Numbered from the stretch's first letter, positions 38,571 to 51,700 are shown. The stretch: DNA of 64,000 nucleotides from Diploscapter coronatus (GCA_964036155.1 OZ038423.1:51413249-51477248); one strand, 5' to 3'. Notes: generated from the sequence alone by a model not told the origin. A program made the numbers and translations.

Positions 38571-39295
38571 AATCGACTTGTGACCTCTATCGAAAGATTA
38601 GTCATTTCAAAATATTTTTGCTCAGATTTGTAGATCTAATTCCCTTTTAGATATCTGTATAATTTTTAACTGGTTTTAGCCTCGTTTAACCGAGATTAAG
38701 CAGGGATAGATAAAATCTACATAGAGCAGATTCTACATCAAATCCATATTTTCGAGTTATTGTCGATATCAGTCGAGCCTCTATCAGGCTTCATATCTGA
38801 TTCAATATCTGCCCAGTTACTAGCAGAAGCGTTGTACAGAATGTTTATTAAATCTCGAAGAAATTATAGCTCAACACAGTTTCGTATTTCACTTATCATC
38901 GTTTAATTTTAAAGGAGATTTCCATTAATCTGTGATAAATGCGTAATTTTCGATGAAAACCAATGATTACTGTTTTAGTCCATAAATGATTTTTAATTGA
39001 GATCTAGAGCATTAAAATAATATTATTAAACCGAGCTTGTTGTGTGTAATCTATCTTGTTTTATTCATGACTAAAATCATCATTCTTAATATTGTTCGAA
39101 AAACTAATGATGAATTTGATTTAAGTAGTTTCAAAATCTTGAAGATTCAGCTGTGTTTTGGGTTATTTGCGTTAGTAGCAATTTGTCACTGTTTATGGTG
39201 CAGCTGAACTCGATTCTAAAAACCCGTCTAACACTGATCTTTATAACTACCAAGTCTGCTACAGCTACAATTTGTTGTTAAAGCTTTGTAAATCG
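38571..39295. other. Intergenic AT-rich sequence before the receptor pair
   Basis: No gene seen. It should contain the promoter of the first receptor gene, but I find no clear TATA box. Confidence 0.4.
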
Positions 39296-42200
39296 ATGCT
39301 ACTTTTCCTCATCCTAAATGGCTTATTCACTTCAAGTAAATCCCTGGATTTGAACGGAGAGAGTAAGTTTATCCTTTATTCTATTAATAATTTGAAGTTT
39401 ACTCTATTGAATATTTATGTCAACCGGAGTTTCCTAGTTCACAATACTATCATCAATGCGCAAAGAATTTACGATCTCAAATGAAAAATAATCAGAGAAG
39501 ATAAGCTCTTCATTTCAGATACCATTTTCATGCGAAAATGGATGCTAATTTTTACAAGCTGAGATTTGAATGATCAGTTTTTGGGTGTTAATAATAAATA
39601 TAAATAGTCCAAACACTGAAATCGCGATTTAGAAGTCTGCACAATCAACAGGTACACATTTCTGGAGCAGCTCGAAGACAATTGCACCTATTTGGATGGA
39701 CCATTGAGCATACGAAATCGCGATAATTTTACAGTACAAAATTTGCACGAAAATTATAATGAAAGGATATAAATCTTAGATCCTCAAGGATAAACTTTCT
39801 TCGGTTCGGTGGATTTCACAGAGTCTATTGGTGCATACTACTAAATTGACGAATATATCATTCCTTGAAAATCTTGAAGGAATCTTAGGAATTGGATTAG
39901 ATGATAGAATACGTGAGTTTTGCATAATAATAAAAAGCATTAAACCTCATTTGAAAGTTTCAGAAAGCATTGTTGAAATTTATGGAAACACATGTCTGAA
40001 AACTTTGGGATTGGCGAAATTGAAATCGATCGAGAAGAAATTTACCAATATCATTCAAATTAAAGACAACAGAGAACTGTGTTTGACACAGGAAGAATTC
40101 GACATTATTCTGAAATTTGGAAGCGAATTAAGTGAATTCTCTATTTGCAATTCAACTGGTAAGTGAATATATTGCCACATCCAAGGAGGGCTTTGGCCAG
40201 ACCTTTCTTCATGAATCCCTTGACGAGCAAAAATATTCAATCAAAATCTCTTTGCAAACCTATCTCTTCAATAGTTCCTTAGGAAGAATTGCCTTTGCGA
40301 ATCCTTACTCATATTCTTTTTCGGTCTGACCCGAATTCTCCCTAAGTCTTTTTGTGATATCATCCTTAGCATACGCGACTAAAATCAGAAAATTGAATAA
40401 TTCACTTTCATTGAGTGAAAGTTTTAACCATGTTCTAACAAGTCGATTTTTCAAAATCATTAGAAATATCCCAAATTTACGAATCAAATCCAATATTTAT
40501 CCAAAGATATTTTTCAGAAGTAGTATGTTCCGGAGCAAAATTGTATCCCGCCATATTCCCGCCGGACTGTCAAATTGTTATTGGATTTATTGTGGACTTT
40601 GACGATTCCGATGAAAAGCTAAGACATGTCTATGACAATGTGGAAGTTATCTATGGAGGAATTTACATCAGAGATTCCGAAACTACTGCTATTCGCTTCC
40701 CAAAACTCCGAATGGTTTATCAAACCTCAGTTAGTAAGTTGCCAAGGAAATTATTCATAAATTTCAAACATAAGATTCAGTCCTTCCATTCAAATAAATT
40801 CTAAATTATTACTTAAAAATGATCTTTTGTGATATTTTGAAATCCATGAACCTTCTTGTATTTATGCAGAGAATACATAAATGATAATTTTTTATAAAAT
40901 AAATATTTTAGGACTACTCGATCCATCAGTTTATATTTATAAAAACAATTATCTTAAAACGATCGAATGGCCGAATTTCGACGAGTTGATCTATCATCCT
41001 TCAGTGACAGCGACAATGACCATCGATATTAATCCTAATCTAGAACTCTCGCCTGAATTCTGCTTTAACACAACTGCACGCTCTGGCCGTATCTGCATAT
41101 TTAAACTCGTGCTGGATTGTAGTGAGTTTTTATGTCATTTCGGAAATTTAAAAATAATCAATCTTCAATCTATGATAAAGCCAGTTAGTGGACTGTTAGA
41201 GAAATGTCTGTTTATTATTGTCGTACAAAAAAACTGATCGTTCGAATGTCAACGAGACAATGATGTAAATCAAGATGATCAAATGATATAATTTTAGTGA
41301 GCGTTACGAAATTCGGATTTTGGAGACAAATCTTGATCCATAATGTATTGGCTATCCTAGAAATATTAATGGGGTTGTTTGTGCTAATCCGACTCTTGAG
41401 GATAATTGACTATAAATTTGACAATGAAACGGCTCCCTTCGTCACTATGGTTTCTCTAGAATTGCTATCTTCGATATTCAATGCTCTAATTTATCCGGTA
41501 ACGAGCATTCCTTCATAGTGTAAACTCTTCTAGAATACCATCCTTCATATCAAACGAGAAAGAAGACTACTCGCAAGAAAATGTCAAAATTAACTTCAAT
41601 TCTGACTTCACTTAAATTTTCAGAATTTTTTAAACAAAAATTTAATATGTAAATATTCAATTTCCCCCTAAAATCAGTCAAAAATTATGCACTTGACATC
41701 TAAAAATAATTTTATATTGTGAAATCATTGATATAAGAAGATCGGATAAAATTTTCAAGTTTTCTCTTCAAAAATCTCCGACTCGAACTCTGAATTTTCT
41801 GTTAAATTGATAAAACTTCGAACAGCCTTGCTCCTAAATTGCTCACAATGGAAATAATTTCTCTGCAACTTTGGTTTCGTAATATTCTTTCAAGATATTC
41901 GATTACAGATAGTCGAAGACAATGTTGAGACAAGGATTATTCTCCGGCAACTCCTATTCGATCCTATTCTTGATCCGTTTAGAAGATATGATATATTGAA
42001 CACAAAATTTGAGATTCTGAGAAGATTCTTTATTTTACTTCGAATCTTTTCTAATGTCATTTTCATGGGCATGAGGACTTATTGCTTGATAAAGTAGAAG
42101 ATAATTTCATTGGAAAAAACTAATAGGCGATAGTTTTAGAAAGGTGGATACTAACCAACTGCATATGAAGTTATATTATTTCTGTGCGGCCGTTGTCTCT

Positions 42201-42994
42201 ATATTTTTGATATACATTTCCAGAGAAACCTTACTAACTTTTGCTGTGTATCCGGTAATATCTTTAAAAAATATTGTCTGAATTTAGATAATTGGCAATT
42301 TAGGATGATTACATCAACTTTTACTACAAGGAAGCCTTTCTAAATGCAACATTCCAACTAGCCTGTTACATAACTTTGGTTTTCGTCCTGAAAGAACTGT
42401 ACGAAAATCCACGAATAAATGACAGAGAAAAATCGATAGTTGGGTATCAATGCATTAAGGTGAGTTTTATTAGTAAAATATACAGGTGCGTCAAAAGTTT
42501 GAAAACATTTGCTTGTTTTAGAAAATTAGGCATTGCAATTTGTAGAAGAAAAGTTAAAATTTTTTACTCGAACTAGTTTTATTTTACTCAAAAATTATTT
42601 GCCTTAAATAAATTGTGTGATTTTTTCACTATCAAGACCTAATTTGATAAAAGTGTTGAGTAGGCCTGCTTCCAAACATTTAACGCATCCTGTAAAATGT
42701 AATTCTCTCGCTATAAAAATAATAATAACTTTATACCCGCGTCAATTTGGAGAAGATATCATAATTGAATTTTAGGCCGTATTGTCATTTGTTTTTGTAT
42801 TTCCTTATTTCGCAAATTGTTTCAATCATGATTACAATAAAAATGCGTTTGGATACGTAAGGTTAGCATTTTCCCATTATCTTGAAATAATTTTAATATC
42901 ACTGAATAAAATACTGGTGTTATTGCGTAAATTTCAGTCTAAGACAATTGACAGAATACGAAGGGATCCAGTCGATATTCGAAATGATACCTGA
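39296..42994 (+). CDS. Tandem receptor 1: two L domains fused to seven membrane helices
   Basis: Eleven exons give 598 residues: 39296-39362, 39633-39733, 39780-39912, 39964-40158, 40518-40733, 40912-41121, 41298-41497, 41909-42093, 42140-42254, 42304-42459 and 42776-42994. A signal peptide (MLLFLILNGLFTSSKS) is followed by two insulin/EGF-receptor-type L domains: about 24-165 (FLENLEGI, TLGLAKLKSI, DNRELCLTQEEF) and 167-307 (CSGAKLYPAI, HVYDNVEVIYGGIYI, NPNLELSPEFCF). The rest holds seven hydrophobic segments near 318, 353, 410, 445, 486, 525 and 560. The last loop (ENPRINDREKSIVGYQCIKA) leading into helix six recalls nematode serpentine chemoreceptors of the Str/Srh kind. A basic tail follows. 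Bases 42857-42937 read through in frame but are bounded by GTAAGG and TTTCAG. A cell-surface receptor is a fair inference; ligand unknown. Confidence 0.8.
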
Positions 42995-43312
42995 TTTAAT
43001 TGTTAGAGAGGTGAAATAATCATTTCTTCGTTTCAAGAACAATAGCTAAAAATGAGAAGAATTTAGATCACAGCTACACTTCATTTTCGAAACTATCAAT
43101 TTGGACCGATTATGAACTACTTCGTTACAAACTTACTGTTTAAAAAACTACTATGATATTTCTAATCGAGTCCTTCAAAAGTATTAACCATTTTTCCCAA
43201 TTATTATCATCTCTTTTGTATTCTACGTAAATAAGATACCTTGTGTTATTAATATGCTCATTTCTTCTCTATGATTCTATGAAACTATCATGTCATAATG
43301 ATGATGTAAATT

Positions 43313-43318
43313 AATAAA
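43313..43318 (+). terminator. Polyadenylation signal of tandem receptor 1
   Basis: AATAAA about 320 bases after the stop, before the next gene. Confidence 0.45.
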
Positions 43319-43431
43319 AATGAAATTGGAAATTATTTTTAATTTTATGACGCTTATTTATTCACAATGCTAAATAAATTATTTTTAGTCAACATTTTCG
43401 ATCTTGTGAACCATAGCTTTTAGAAGGCAAG

Positions 43432-43529
43432 CTTTTCACCTGTGTATATGCACACAATTCTCATTGATCTGCCAAGACTTCTTTTCACCTGTGTATATGT
43501 AAACAGTTCTCATTCACCTGCCAAGACTT
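43432..43529 (+). repeat. Two tandem 49-base units upstream of receptor 2
   Basis: Units 43432-43480 and 43481-43529 both read CTTTTCACCTGTGTATATG at the start and CTGCCAAGACTT at the end, with few differences. They end 61 bases before the receptor 2 start codon, so they fall in its promoter. Confidence 0.9.
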
Positions 43530-43590
43530 TTTCTTTAAATATAGATTAACTCAGCTATTCATGTTATTAAACTTGATAATATAGATAAAC

Positions 43591-46500
43591 ATGTGTGTTA
43601 GATCAAATATGTATCTTATTCTGGATATTATTATCCTATTCAGTACAATGTATACCGTGTTATCTCAAGATGATGATAGCGTATGTCAATTTATAAATCT
43701 CGATCTTTTGCCATACGACTGTGGGTATATCAAGGGAGCAGTGTATATTGAAGGTGAATTCGACAATATAAAAGGGAAAGAGGTAATGGCTTCATATTTA
43801 TGGTATATTTGTAAATTTAAAATTTTTATTTAGCTATTAAAGAAATTCAATGGTGTTTATATGATCGAAGGCAGTCTTGATATTATTAATACTGATTTGA
43901 AGAATCTTAGTTTCCTATCAAATTTGATGTATGTTCAGGGTGATGAATGTAAGTATAAAATCTCTATTAATTCCAGTAATAAAATATTGTAAATTACTGT
44001 TCAAAGATTTTTATGACTTCACAATAAATCCTACAACTATTCACATTCCATGAGAAAGAATACCCGCTTATTTCACATTTTAATGACATCAGAGAATATT
44101 TTTACTTTCATCAACCCTTTCAAAATTCAGACCAACAACGGAACAAAATATCCATAGCTGGCAATTCAAAATTAGAGACCTTGGGATTGACAAGTTTGCA
44201 ATTGATTTGCTCGCTTTGGATACGAGACAATACGAATCTCTGTCTGACTGACAACGAACTCGCCTTTTTCGAATCTGATCCCAATTGGAGTGTCTTCGAA
44301 AATACTCGCATTTGTGATGGTAACTCTAAAATTTCTGATAGAAATGTGTTCCTCTATTACAGGAATAGACGGGAATGAAATTTCATTCGTCCTGCTTGAT
44401 TAGTGCACGATTAGAAATGAAGAATTTCGCACGTTTATTTTGCATCTTTAGGAAGAAAAATATTTCATAAAAAGAAAGCGAAACATCCTTCTCACCTTTA
44501 CCTTTTCTCGTTTCCATCCATAATCACTTTCGATTTATCAAATATAAATTGACTTTCCTATATTTTAGGAGGACTTCACTGTACTCAAGATATCAATTTC
44601 ATGCTTCCCGAAAATTGCAGCGTCATTCTGGGAAATGTCGTGATAAACGAGAAAAATGAGGATAAAATCGGAAATCTCCTGAATCAAATTCAACGAGTCT
44701 ACGGGAACATCATTGTCGAAAATACGAAATCGATACGCAGGATATCATTTCCGGGGCTAATCTATATCAACAGCGTATTTAGACGTATGATTTTTACCCT
44801 ATAAATGAAATATACCAGGAATAAAAACGATGTGAACTTTCGTTTCTCTTCGTTTGATCTTCAATTTCGAGTATTTGGAACCACGAAACGAAATTTCGCT
44901 TGTAAATTTTCGGCATTTTGCAAAATTCCGTTTCATTTGAAGAGAATAGTTAAAATATTTAATCTTCACTTCATTTGTAAATGTTCATATCGCTTTGTCC
45001 TTTTCAGGGATATAAAGATTGAGCGCTGCAACAGATCAATCTATTTTTTAATAATCCCTCGTGAGGAAGTTTGCTAAAACAAAGATTAACTTGCATTTTA
45101 CACAAGCTGCGCATCTTTCTTATCATCAAACCTTATGATTAAAAAATTTAGTTACGAAAATTTTAGCTCCTTACATTGAAGTTCGAAATAACATGGAACT
45201 GGAAAAGTTCGAAATAAACCAGACAGTGAGGATTGGGCTGGGATTTCTGTCAGAATTTTACTTCGTTGTGCCTTTCTGGGCTTATGATCATGGCATTTTC
45301 GACGAGAATGACAACTTAGTCATGAAGGATGTATGGAAATATTACACTCTAATCGAAGCTCGTAATAATCTGAATTTGGATTTGAGTCCGATTTGCGCAA
45401 CAACTCCATTCGATATTGTCGCTACTGGGAATAAAGATAACTGCCGTGAGTTCATTTTGAATTCGAAAAAATGAAGCATCTAATAAATTACACAATTCGA
45501 CAGACTACCGAAATGCAGGGCTGTTCCAAAACGCCCACCAAACATTCGTCATTAACTCTCCTTCTATTTTGAAGAATAGTAAATGAAAGATAACGTAATG
45601 AGCGTATGGGGAACAGTTCTGCCAAAATGATTATTGTGCTGTTACGTCATAAAAATTCCGCTAGCTTACTTGACATTTAGCAAGAATATTTCAGTTTATG
45701 CATTTGATAGAATGAGATCTTTACCCCAAGTCATTGATAATTATCTGACAACTGGAGTTTCATTATGCTTCTATATTGTAACTCTCATACAATTGGTTGC
45801 ATTCAACACCTTCAAAGGGAACCTACTAATAATTATCTTTGTCATTCAAATGGTGTACGGGATTATGCTCAATGCACTTCGACTTTTCTTTCCATTGGTA
45901 AGTGAATTTGAGCCGCAAAAAATTGCCATTAAAATCTCAGCTTGCATGAATTAACATTCATTTTCAAGTGAAATAGTATCCGATGTGGAGAGAGTTTGTC
46001 TTTTTTATTTTAACTATTCCTAATCTCGATGATCAGTTTTTGCGCGTCAATGATAATTGAAAAAGGATAATTAGTTTCATTTAGATTTGTCCCCGTAATA
46101 CTTTTTGTATAATTGGCGATACTTTCCTGAATTTCAAGAACCATTTCATCCATGATATTCCTATTTCTGAGAGATGCATCACTCTATTTCGATGCTCGCA
46201 ATATTGCATCATAGCTGCAATTGCCATACATCGAGTATATGTTTTCATAAGGTATTGGAGTTTTTTAACGTTACAAAATATTGCCTATTTTCAGACCGCA
46301 ATTGATACCTAAATTCGCCGTTACATTAGCCATAGTTCTGATTGGGTTGGCTATTGATTTTGCTCTACCCGCTGCAATTCCATACGTAAGTTTCATTTAA
46401 CAACGTTGTGCTTTGTGCTGATTTTTGATGATCTTTTTCTCAAAAATCGAATGAAATATCTGCCATTTTACGATGAATGGCTGATTTAAAATACTGAAAA

Positions 46501-47205
46501 AATAACTAACATATATGAAATGATAGAAAAGTTTATTCGCCTATTAACATTGTTAATATAGTGTCTAAATGGGCTCTGCTTCGATAAATAAAAATACATA
46601 TGAATTTTTTGCCGATTTCAGGAATTGCACACTCTTGATGTTGGTCTATTTGCTGGAGTTTCTTCAATATTCTCTTACATTGCGTTTTTCACTTTCTTTC
46701 AATATCAAAATACTTCAGAAAGGGTGCAGAAAGCTCAGAAACGATTGCTCACGATGTTGCTCATTCATGTAACATTTTTCAGCAATTTTAGACTAAGTAA
46801 TAGAATATTTCTTCAGGCCTTTCTGCTCGTGATTGGCTCAATAGTTACCTATCAGGTCATCAACTTTATGGAGTACGTTAACACAATCCACGAATTTACT
46901 GATTCACGATCCATATTGAAAGATCAAAAATTAGTAAGTTGACCTTATAATAGGTAAATCACTTTTAACCAATTTCACTTCAGTATCAGGAATATATTCT
47001 TCGATGGTTAGACGTCATCAACGCAGTGATTCTAAGGTTTTCAGCGAGTGGATTTTTGAAGAGAAAGAAAGGACAAAACATGAAAACGCAACAGACTTTG
47101 CCGAGTAATAAAACTCAAGTAACAACAATCACGACTGTTTCGGTCATCAAAAATCAGACTCCTTTCCAAATGATACGGGCTAATGCCGCGCAGAAACAAT
47201 CATAG
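43591..47205 (+). CDS. Tandem receptor 2: two L domains fused to seven membrane helices
   Basis: A paralogue of the preceding gene. Eleven exons close in frame to 645 residues: 43591-43782, 43834-43948, 44131-44319, 44569-44784, 45167-45445, 45695-45897, 46085-46251, 46295-46385, 46622-46768, 46817-46933 and 46984-47205. A signal peptide (about 1-25) precedes L domain 1 (VCQFINLDLLPYDCGYIKGA, TDLKNLSFLSNLMYVQGDE, ETLGLTSLQLI) and L domain 2 (NCSVILGNVVINE, RRISFPGLIYI, NLNLDLSPICATTPF). Seven helices follow, for example VSLCFYIVTLIQLVAF, YCIIAAIAIHRVYVFI, FAVTLAIVLIGLAIDFALPA and FLLVIGSIVTYQVINF. The loop SERVQKAQKRLLTMLLIH between helices five and six is like that of Str/Srh chemoreceptors. 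The coding lengths to the end of each L domain (496 and 712 bases) are identical in the two paralogues. The cytoplasmic tail is Thr/Gln-rich. Confidence 0.82.
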
Positions 47206-47245
47206 TTTGTACATTTCTCAATTTTTGATGTAATTATGCTTGAAC

Positions 47246-47251
47246 AATAAA
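47246..47251 (+). terminator. Polyadenylation signal of tandem receptor 2
   Basis: AATAAA 41 bases after the stop codon. Confidence 0.6.
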
Positions 47252-47539
47252 GTAATGATTTTTTCGACCTTCAATGTTTAGTGTAATATTTGATGTGATG
47301 GTTTTTTCTTAGTCAAATTCGAAATTTCGATTTCGACTTCGACATCGAAAATCTTTTAGTTCAATTCGAAACTTTGATATTAACTTCGAGCTTTTATGAT
47401 TCTAACTTTGTCACCTCTGCTTTCATTAACGAAGAACCATTTGAATAGCTACGGAACAAAACCAGAAAGACATTACTGTATATCCAACATTCTTTAAAAC
47501 GATGAATTAAAATATCAGAAGATCTATTCTTAAAAAGTT

Positions 47540-47630
47540 GGCTGCAGGTACTTTGTTACCAAACGCTATTTCTCCCCTTTTTTCTTCTTATCCTACACTA
47601 TTCTGCTTTGGTAACAAAGTACCTGCAGCC
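47540..47630. mobile_element. Miniature inverted-repeat element, 91 bases
   Basis: The 24-base termini match perfectly: GGCTGCAGGTACTTTGTTAC at the left, continuing to CAAA, and its exact inverse at the right. The short centre is pyrimidine-rich. A partial copy lies at 18641-18723. Confidence 0.7.
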
Positions 47631-47730
47631 TGAAAAGTTCAACAAACATTGTACCAGTGTTTTTAGGTAGTGGATTACTATTTAATGCGCAATAGTAACT
47701 TGTGAGAGCGACTTGATCAAAATATGGGCC

Positions 47731-47848
47731 CTCTGCACTAGTTATCCTCGGTTATTCTTACCCTTTTCTTTTCCCCATACTATTTTCCAGAAAAGGAACA
47801 ATTCCGACAAAAGGGTGAAAGTAACCAGGGTGCAACTGATGCAAGAGA
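47731..47848. repeat. Diverged foldback repeat
   Basis: Arms of about 38 bases (47731-47769 and 47810-47848) pair imperfectly, with GGTTATTCTTACCCTTTT opposite the inverse of AAAAGGGTGAAAGTAACC. A second small element between the convergent receptor and kinase genes. Confidence 0.5.
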
Positions 47849-48796
47849 CCTCTCTTGCTGGAAAATCCACCCTCATAATGGAGAGTACATGCATCGGAAT
47901 TTATCTTCATTTCAAAAAATCGTAGCTTAACCTCGTGCCAAACCAATTATTTTTGGTAATTTTTTAATTATTATACAGATTACATGAGATTTTTCTTCAC
48001 CAATATTATAATCAAAGTTTTCTATACAAATTAAATTGAAATAGTTTATTTCTAGATAGACGTCATAATAATAAATAAAGACGGGAAACGCGAAATCACA
48101 GTTCAGCACACAAAGAGTCGGAAAATTGAGTAGACTGAATGATGAATGGTCATTGTTGATATTGGTTGATATTGATTTGGAAGTGACGCAAGGATGAAAG
48201 GATAGAAGAGACAAAGACCCCTAGATAAATCAATGCATGATTTATGGAAATCGATGATATTATAATCAAGTTTGGTGCAGAAAACGAGAGTGAAAATGAA
48301 GAATGAATCCCACAACACGATTGTCCTGTTACAAAGTTACCCGTCAAACAGACGCTCCGGGGCTAAACTAATCGAGGTGACATTTACAACATGAAAGTAT
48401 TTCAATGGAAAAAAAACCGCGAATATTCTGAAAACACTTCTGTCCATTGAAGAGTGTGCACTTGAAAAGACTAATCAGATGAAGAGAAAGTATCCTAGGA
48501 AAAAGATGAAGTTGAAGAATGTAATGTGCGATACGGCGCACCGAGCAGTTATTCGAGTGGAAAAGGGAAAGACTCGGCTAAATTAGGAAGACGACCAGAT
48601 GAAAGGGAAACGAAGAGAAGAGGAAGAATGAAGACGAGACGCAACACTTCAACTGAGATAATCACATCAGCATCGTGGAGAAAAGCGTGAGGATTAACAA
48701 CCTCTCCTTGTTGTCGTGTGTTTTTTGCATCTCGTTTTCTATCGAATCGTGAATGATATAATGATATGCATGGGTTACTGTAGCAGTGATTTGTGC
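47849..48796. other. 3' region downstream of the kinase gene
   Basis: No gene seen. TTTATT at 48045-48050 would give the kinase an AATAAA and a 3' UTR of about 750 bases. Confidence 0.4.
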
Positions 48797-51700
48797 TCAG
48801 ATGAGAAGACTCTGTCTTCTGGATGGCTTGGAGAGTCGATGCTGGTGCAGATGGGGATGCTCTGTGGGCAGAGTGTCTCTCTCCAGACGAACGCCCGGCA
48901 CTTCGAACACTGATTCGTCGTCTTTCAGCGATAACAACTATAAAACGATTCGTTATTCAGAAAGATAGGGCAGAATCACATACCCTGTGTGGGAGGTAGT
49001 GCATGAGGAACGGGTGTCTCATTGCTTCTGCAGCAGGGATTCTGGACGGCCCTTCGAAGTGAAGGAACCGACAGAGCAACTCATAGCCGATCGCATCCAA
49101 ACGAGGGATTTGCCTGCTCAACGGCTCTGGATCGTATTTACGATTCATGTATTGCTGTAGGGTGGCTCGATTGAATAGAGTGGGATGGATGTCAGGTCGA
49201 GGGGCGCCCAGGGTTCTATAGCCGAATTATTATGGTTTTAAAGGGTTGGGATAAAAGTGTGATACCTGAAGATCAGTGAAATCTGCTCATCGGGTGTGGA
49301 ACCTGGGAATAGAGCTCGGCCAGATACCATTTCGAAAAGGATGCAGCCCACGCCCCACATGTCGATATGGGTAGAGTAGTCGGTTGAACCTAATAATGAG
49401 CGTAAACCAAGTCATATCATGAATTGCGTACCGAGCAAAACATCTGGTGGTCTGTACCACAGAGTGACAACCTCATTCGAATAGGTTTTGGTTGGAACTG
49501 AACGAGCTCGAGCTAGACCGAAGTCCCCAAGCTTCAACTCTCCCTTTGAGGTTAATAGAAGATTCTGCGGTTTTAGATCTCTATGCAGAACTCTTCTCTG
49601 ATGGCAATAAGCAAGTCCTCGCAGCAATTGAAACAGAAATAGCTGAAACGGGAGGAAATGAAATGAACTTTTTTCAATTCGTCATTTTGACTAAAACGTC
49701 CATGAATAATTGAAGAGCAGAATAAGAACTAATGAAAAATTCGCTAACGAACCCGGATATTGTGCAGACAGAGATGGCCATTCACTGCGTCCATGTACTG
49801 CTTCAGATCGTGGTCCAGATATTCAAATACCTGAATATAATAAATTTGTTCAATAAAAATAGGGACGATTTTTTCTATTTCAAAAAATGAGAAAATATTT
49901 GTTTGTCCTATAATTTTGTGTTGATTTTATCGTTAATTAGGGTTTTAGATAGATCATTCAGGACCTAACAGGATAAGATATACACCGTCATCATTTTACA
50001 TAATCATAAATATATCGTTTGTTTTCAAAGTTTTCGAAAAGATAAATCATGAAAAGTCTTTTAGATAAATTGAATAAATTATGGAGCCTAATTTAAAAAA
50101 GAAAAAAAAAACTTACAAGTGTAAGCAGTCGATCAGTATGAATTATATCATGAAGGCATACGACATTAACATGTCTGAGATTGCGTAGAAGTGATACTTC
50201 TCGAATCGCTGTGCATGGAGCACCTTCCTCTTGTTCTAGTCTGATCTCCTAAAATAGCTTTCATAAATATGTTTTCTTTTCACTAGTTTCGATTGTTTCA
50301 GTAAGTCTAAAGTTTAGACACATTTGAAGATTTTAGAGGGCTCGTTACAATATAATCCTACATGAAATCCAACTCGTTCTTGGGTCAGACTATAAATTTC
50401 GATTCAAATACCGAATTTATATAAGAACAATTTAAAGAATCGTGATATCTTTCTATCATTCCGATGAAAATTATAATATTCAAATATTTTCAAAAAATTT
50501 TATGAAGGCAAAAAGCTTTGAAATAAAGAAAATAATCTTTTTTCGAAGGTTCATATTTTTATTTTCGGTATTCCAACAAAATGCGTGGTTCAATTTGCTC
50601 TAAAAAGAGGACTTGCCTTAAGTGCCACGAATTTGTTAGTGAGGAGAGAACGCCCTCTGTAGACAGTCGCATAAGTCCCTTCCCCCAGTTTATCCAGTTT
50701 CTCATACGTCTCCAGTTTTCCGAAACCAATTTCGCTCTAAAAATAAAAGCCGATAATAAATTAGAAAGAATAATAATATTTTGTGATCATCGTTTTCGTA
50801 ATTTTTATGAAACAAAATCGTGAAGACCCGAATTATCATGAAGATCTAAACTAAGTGTGAGCTTATACAAAATTAGATAGGCGAAAATCTGGCACCTAAA
50901 AACGGAATGACAATCTTCATGACACGAAACAAATTGAATAGTGCATGAAATGATACCTTACCCTACAATCTCCTACCCTATTTTTCTATATCTTCTTCGT
51001 GATGTCATGTGGTTTCCAAATAACCAAGAATCTTATCTCTACTTTTCATAATTCGTGATAAAATTGATGAAATATTTAGATGTTTAACTGAGTTAAACAA
51101 GTATAATAACATACCAAAGATGCTCTTCGACTTTTCCTCGTGAGCGGTCCATCCAAAGCAGGCGTTCGGTTGAGCTTTTCGATGACAGACACTGGAAGTC
51201 GCAGGTCTGCAGGAAGGGAGAGACGCTTTTGAATCTCTTCCTGAAATTAAACGAGTCATTGAGTTATTAGAACTCATTTAGGTAAGCCTTCTCATAATTG
51301 CAAGGAAGGGCATTGCGATGCAGTTTGCTAGAAAATAATGATGAGATAGTAGTTCTTTAATCTAAATTTTCGCAATATTCACGTTCACTATTTTATGTCT
51401 TCTTAATTGGAAAATAAAGATAATGATAAATTTCAACTAGTATATTTATCGTAAAAAATAAAGATTACTTCATAGTTCATATCTTCATAGTTCATATTTT
51501 CGTTCCATCTTATAAATTTTGGTTTTTCTCCATAAACAATTTATTACTTTCGTTAAAAGCGGTAACTCCTTGGTTTGCGCCTTTTTGCAGGCTGTCAGCT
51601 GTAAGACAAAGGGAAGGAAGTGGAAGGAATGGAGGAAGGAGAGCTTGAGGCTAACGGAATCGGTCAGTTAGCTCAGCAGAAATGGAAGTGGAAGGGCAAA

